Source: Bin75 sp965212135
Lineage (GTDB): Bacteria > Nitrospirota > Nitrospiria > Nitrospirales > UBA8639
NCBI GenBank assembly: GCA_965212135.1
Contig: OZ243044.1
Span: 1,860,001-1,924,000, forward strand
Length of the DNA stretch: 64,000 bases
Reading direction: 5' to 3'
Position 1 is the stretch's first letter, and every line of letters starts with the position of its first letter. The position numbers and the translations under genes are program-made. The notes under the pieces are model-generated. The model ran no database searches. It worked only from the letters and a program-made list of their open reading frames with translations, and was not told the DNA's origin. This document shows, piece after piece, positions 63,124 to 64,000 of this stretch.

Positions 63124-64000
63124 GTGACTCGCATGGGCATGACGGCGCCGGGCATCTGGGGAATCAGCGTCTTCCTGATGAGCCTGACCGCGCACGCCGC
63201 CGACTTCACGATTCAGCATCATGATTTGCGGGTTGAATTACGCCCCGGCGATCACGCGCTCATCGCGCGGGACACCATCCGGTTGGCCGGTCGTCCCGGC
63301 GCCGGGCGGGTGGTGCGCGTGCGATTAAACCCGGCGTTGACCATTGACGACGTTGCGTTGGCGGCGGGCGCATCGCCGTTTGAGGCGGCGGACTGGTATC
63401 CGGTCAAAGACCGGCGGGTGGCGTCGGGCGCGCGGCGGCCCCGCGCCATCGCCATTCGGCTGCCGAAGTCGGCCCATGCCTCCGGCGCCGTGCGCGTGCG
63501 GGTGTCCTATCGCGGGCACATTCGTGACGCGCCGACGGCCTCGCCCGGCCTGCGCTTTGTGCGTCCCGACCGCACCACGGGATACATTGGCGACGAGGGC
63601 GTGTATCTGACGTCGGAAACCGCCTGGTATCCCGATATTCCCGGGTCGTTCGCCACGTTTCACGTCGCGGTGACCGCGCCGGCGGGGTGGAGAACCGTGA
63701 CGCACGGTCGGGAAGTCTCCTTCGTGCGGGATGGAGCCGTGACGAAGTCCGAGTGGCGCGTGCGGGCCAAAACCGAAGCGTTGACGCTGGCGGCGAACCG
63801 ATTCGTCAAGCACGCGGTGCAGTGGAACGGCATTGAAATCGCGACGTATCTCTTGCCGGAGAATGCGCGGCTGTCCGACCGGTACGTGAACGCCACGGTG
63901 CGGTATCTGGATTGGTACGCGCGCCTGCTCGGGCCGTATCCGTTCCCCAAATTTGCGGTGGCGGAGAATTTTTTTCCAAGCGGCATCGGGCTGCCGTCCT
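63124..64000 (+). CDS. secreted M1-like metallopeptidase, N-terminal part (cut by window end)
   Basis: The open frame runs from GTG 63124 to the end of the window (292 codons). GGAAGG (63109-63114) precedes it. Residues 8-26 (APGIWGISVFLMSLTAHAA) form a signal peptide. The visible part is the beta-rich N-terminal domain (FTIQHHDLRVELRPGDHALIARDTIRL; YLTSETAWYPDIPGSFATFHVAVTAP) and the start of the catalytic domain (WYARLLGPYPFPKFAVAENFFPSG). This matches exported gluzincins of the M1 type; the HExxH motif would lie just beyond the window and is not seen. Confidence 0.7.
   Translation, partial: MTRMGMTAPGIWGISVFLMSLTAHAADFTIQHHDLRVELRPGDHALIARDTIRLAGRPGAGRVVRVRLNPALTIDDVALAAGASPFEAADWYPVKDRRVASGARRPRAIAIRLPKSAHASGAVRVRVSYRGHIRDAPTASPGLRFVRPDRTTGYIGDEGVYLTSETAWYPDIPGSFATFHVAVTAPAGWRTVTHGREVSFVRDGAVTKSEWRVRAKTEALTLAANRFVKHAVQWNGIEIATYLLPENARLSDRYVNATVRYLDWYARLLGPYPFPKFAVAENFFPSGIGLPS

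Overview
The window comes from a GC-rich, Gram-negative bacterium. Housekeeping proteins, a signal-peptide plus beta-barrel giant protein, IHF-alpha, RimP-NusA-IF2 gene order and an alaC-hom-thrC-lysC-cimA cluster all fit that. The cluster and the overall protein style remind me of Nitrospirota, but I cannot prove the phylum from sequence alone. Three tRNAs (Lys-TTT, Thr-TGT, Pro-GGG) all have encoded CCA ends.

Layout. 1-6.3 kb: end of fabF, rnc, a secreted cyclophilin, two convergent minus-strand genes (beta-propeller and Cys-rich protein), then folD-metF-panB. 6.3-10.5 kb: a visibly AT-richer island with a C5-cytosine methyltransferase, an NgoFVII-like PLD-fold endonuclease, a 64-aa unknown, a Vsr nicking endonuclease and an AbiJ-like protein; it sits between panB and the intact purA promoter. 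10.5-22.1 kb: purA, tRNA-Lys, then the rimP-nusA-infB-ylxP-rbfA-truB-rpsO-pnp-M16 peptidase translation/RNA-decay operon, preceded by a promoter and a terminator-like hairpin, and followed by tRNA-Thr.

22.2-43.9 kb: a gene-poor accessory stretch. It holds dispersed repeats, a frameshifted HNH-nuclease remnant and one 20,016-bp gene for a 6,671-residue exported protein. That protein has a signal peptide, dozens of VCBS/cadherin/Ig-like and He_PIG-like modules in nested duplications, and a C-terminal autotransporter-like barrel. Imperfect direct repeats occur on both sides of the gene, suggesting it arrived or was remodelled as a cassette.

43.9-64 kb: two tandem secreted proteins of unknown function ending in a strong terminator shared with the convergent mutS-tsaE-nnrD-pdxJ block; the divergent alaC-hom-thrC-lysC-cimA amino-acid operon; ihfA, a MerR-type regulator, tRNA-Pro; a few small unknown genes and a DUF1295 membrane protein; an Fpg-like glycosylase; phoH-ybeY; and the start of a secreted M1-like peptidase cut by the window end.

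Several promoters can be read directly. Four of them share TTGACA, a 17-18 bp spacer and an identical TAGCAT -10 box, which looks like a local preference of this genome.
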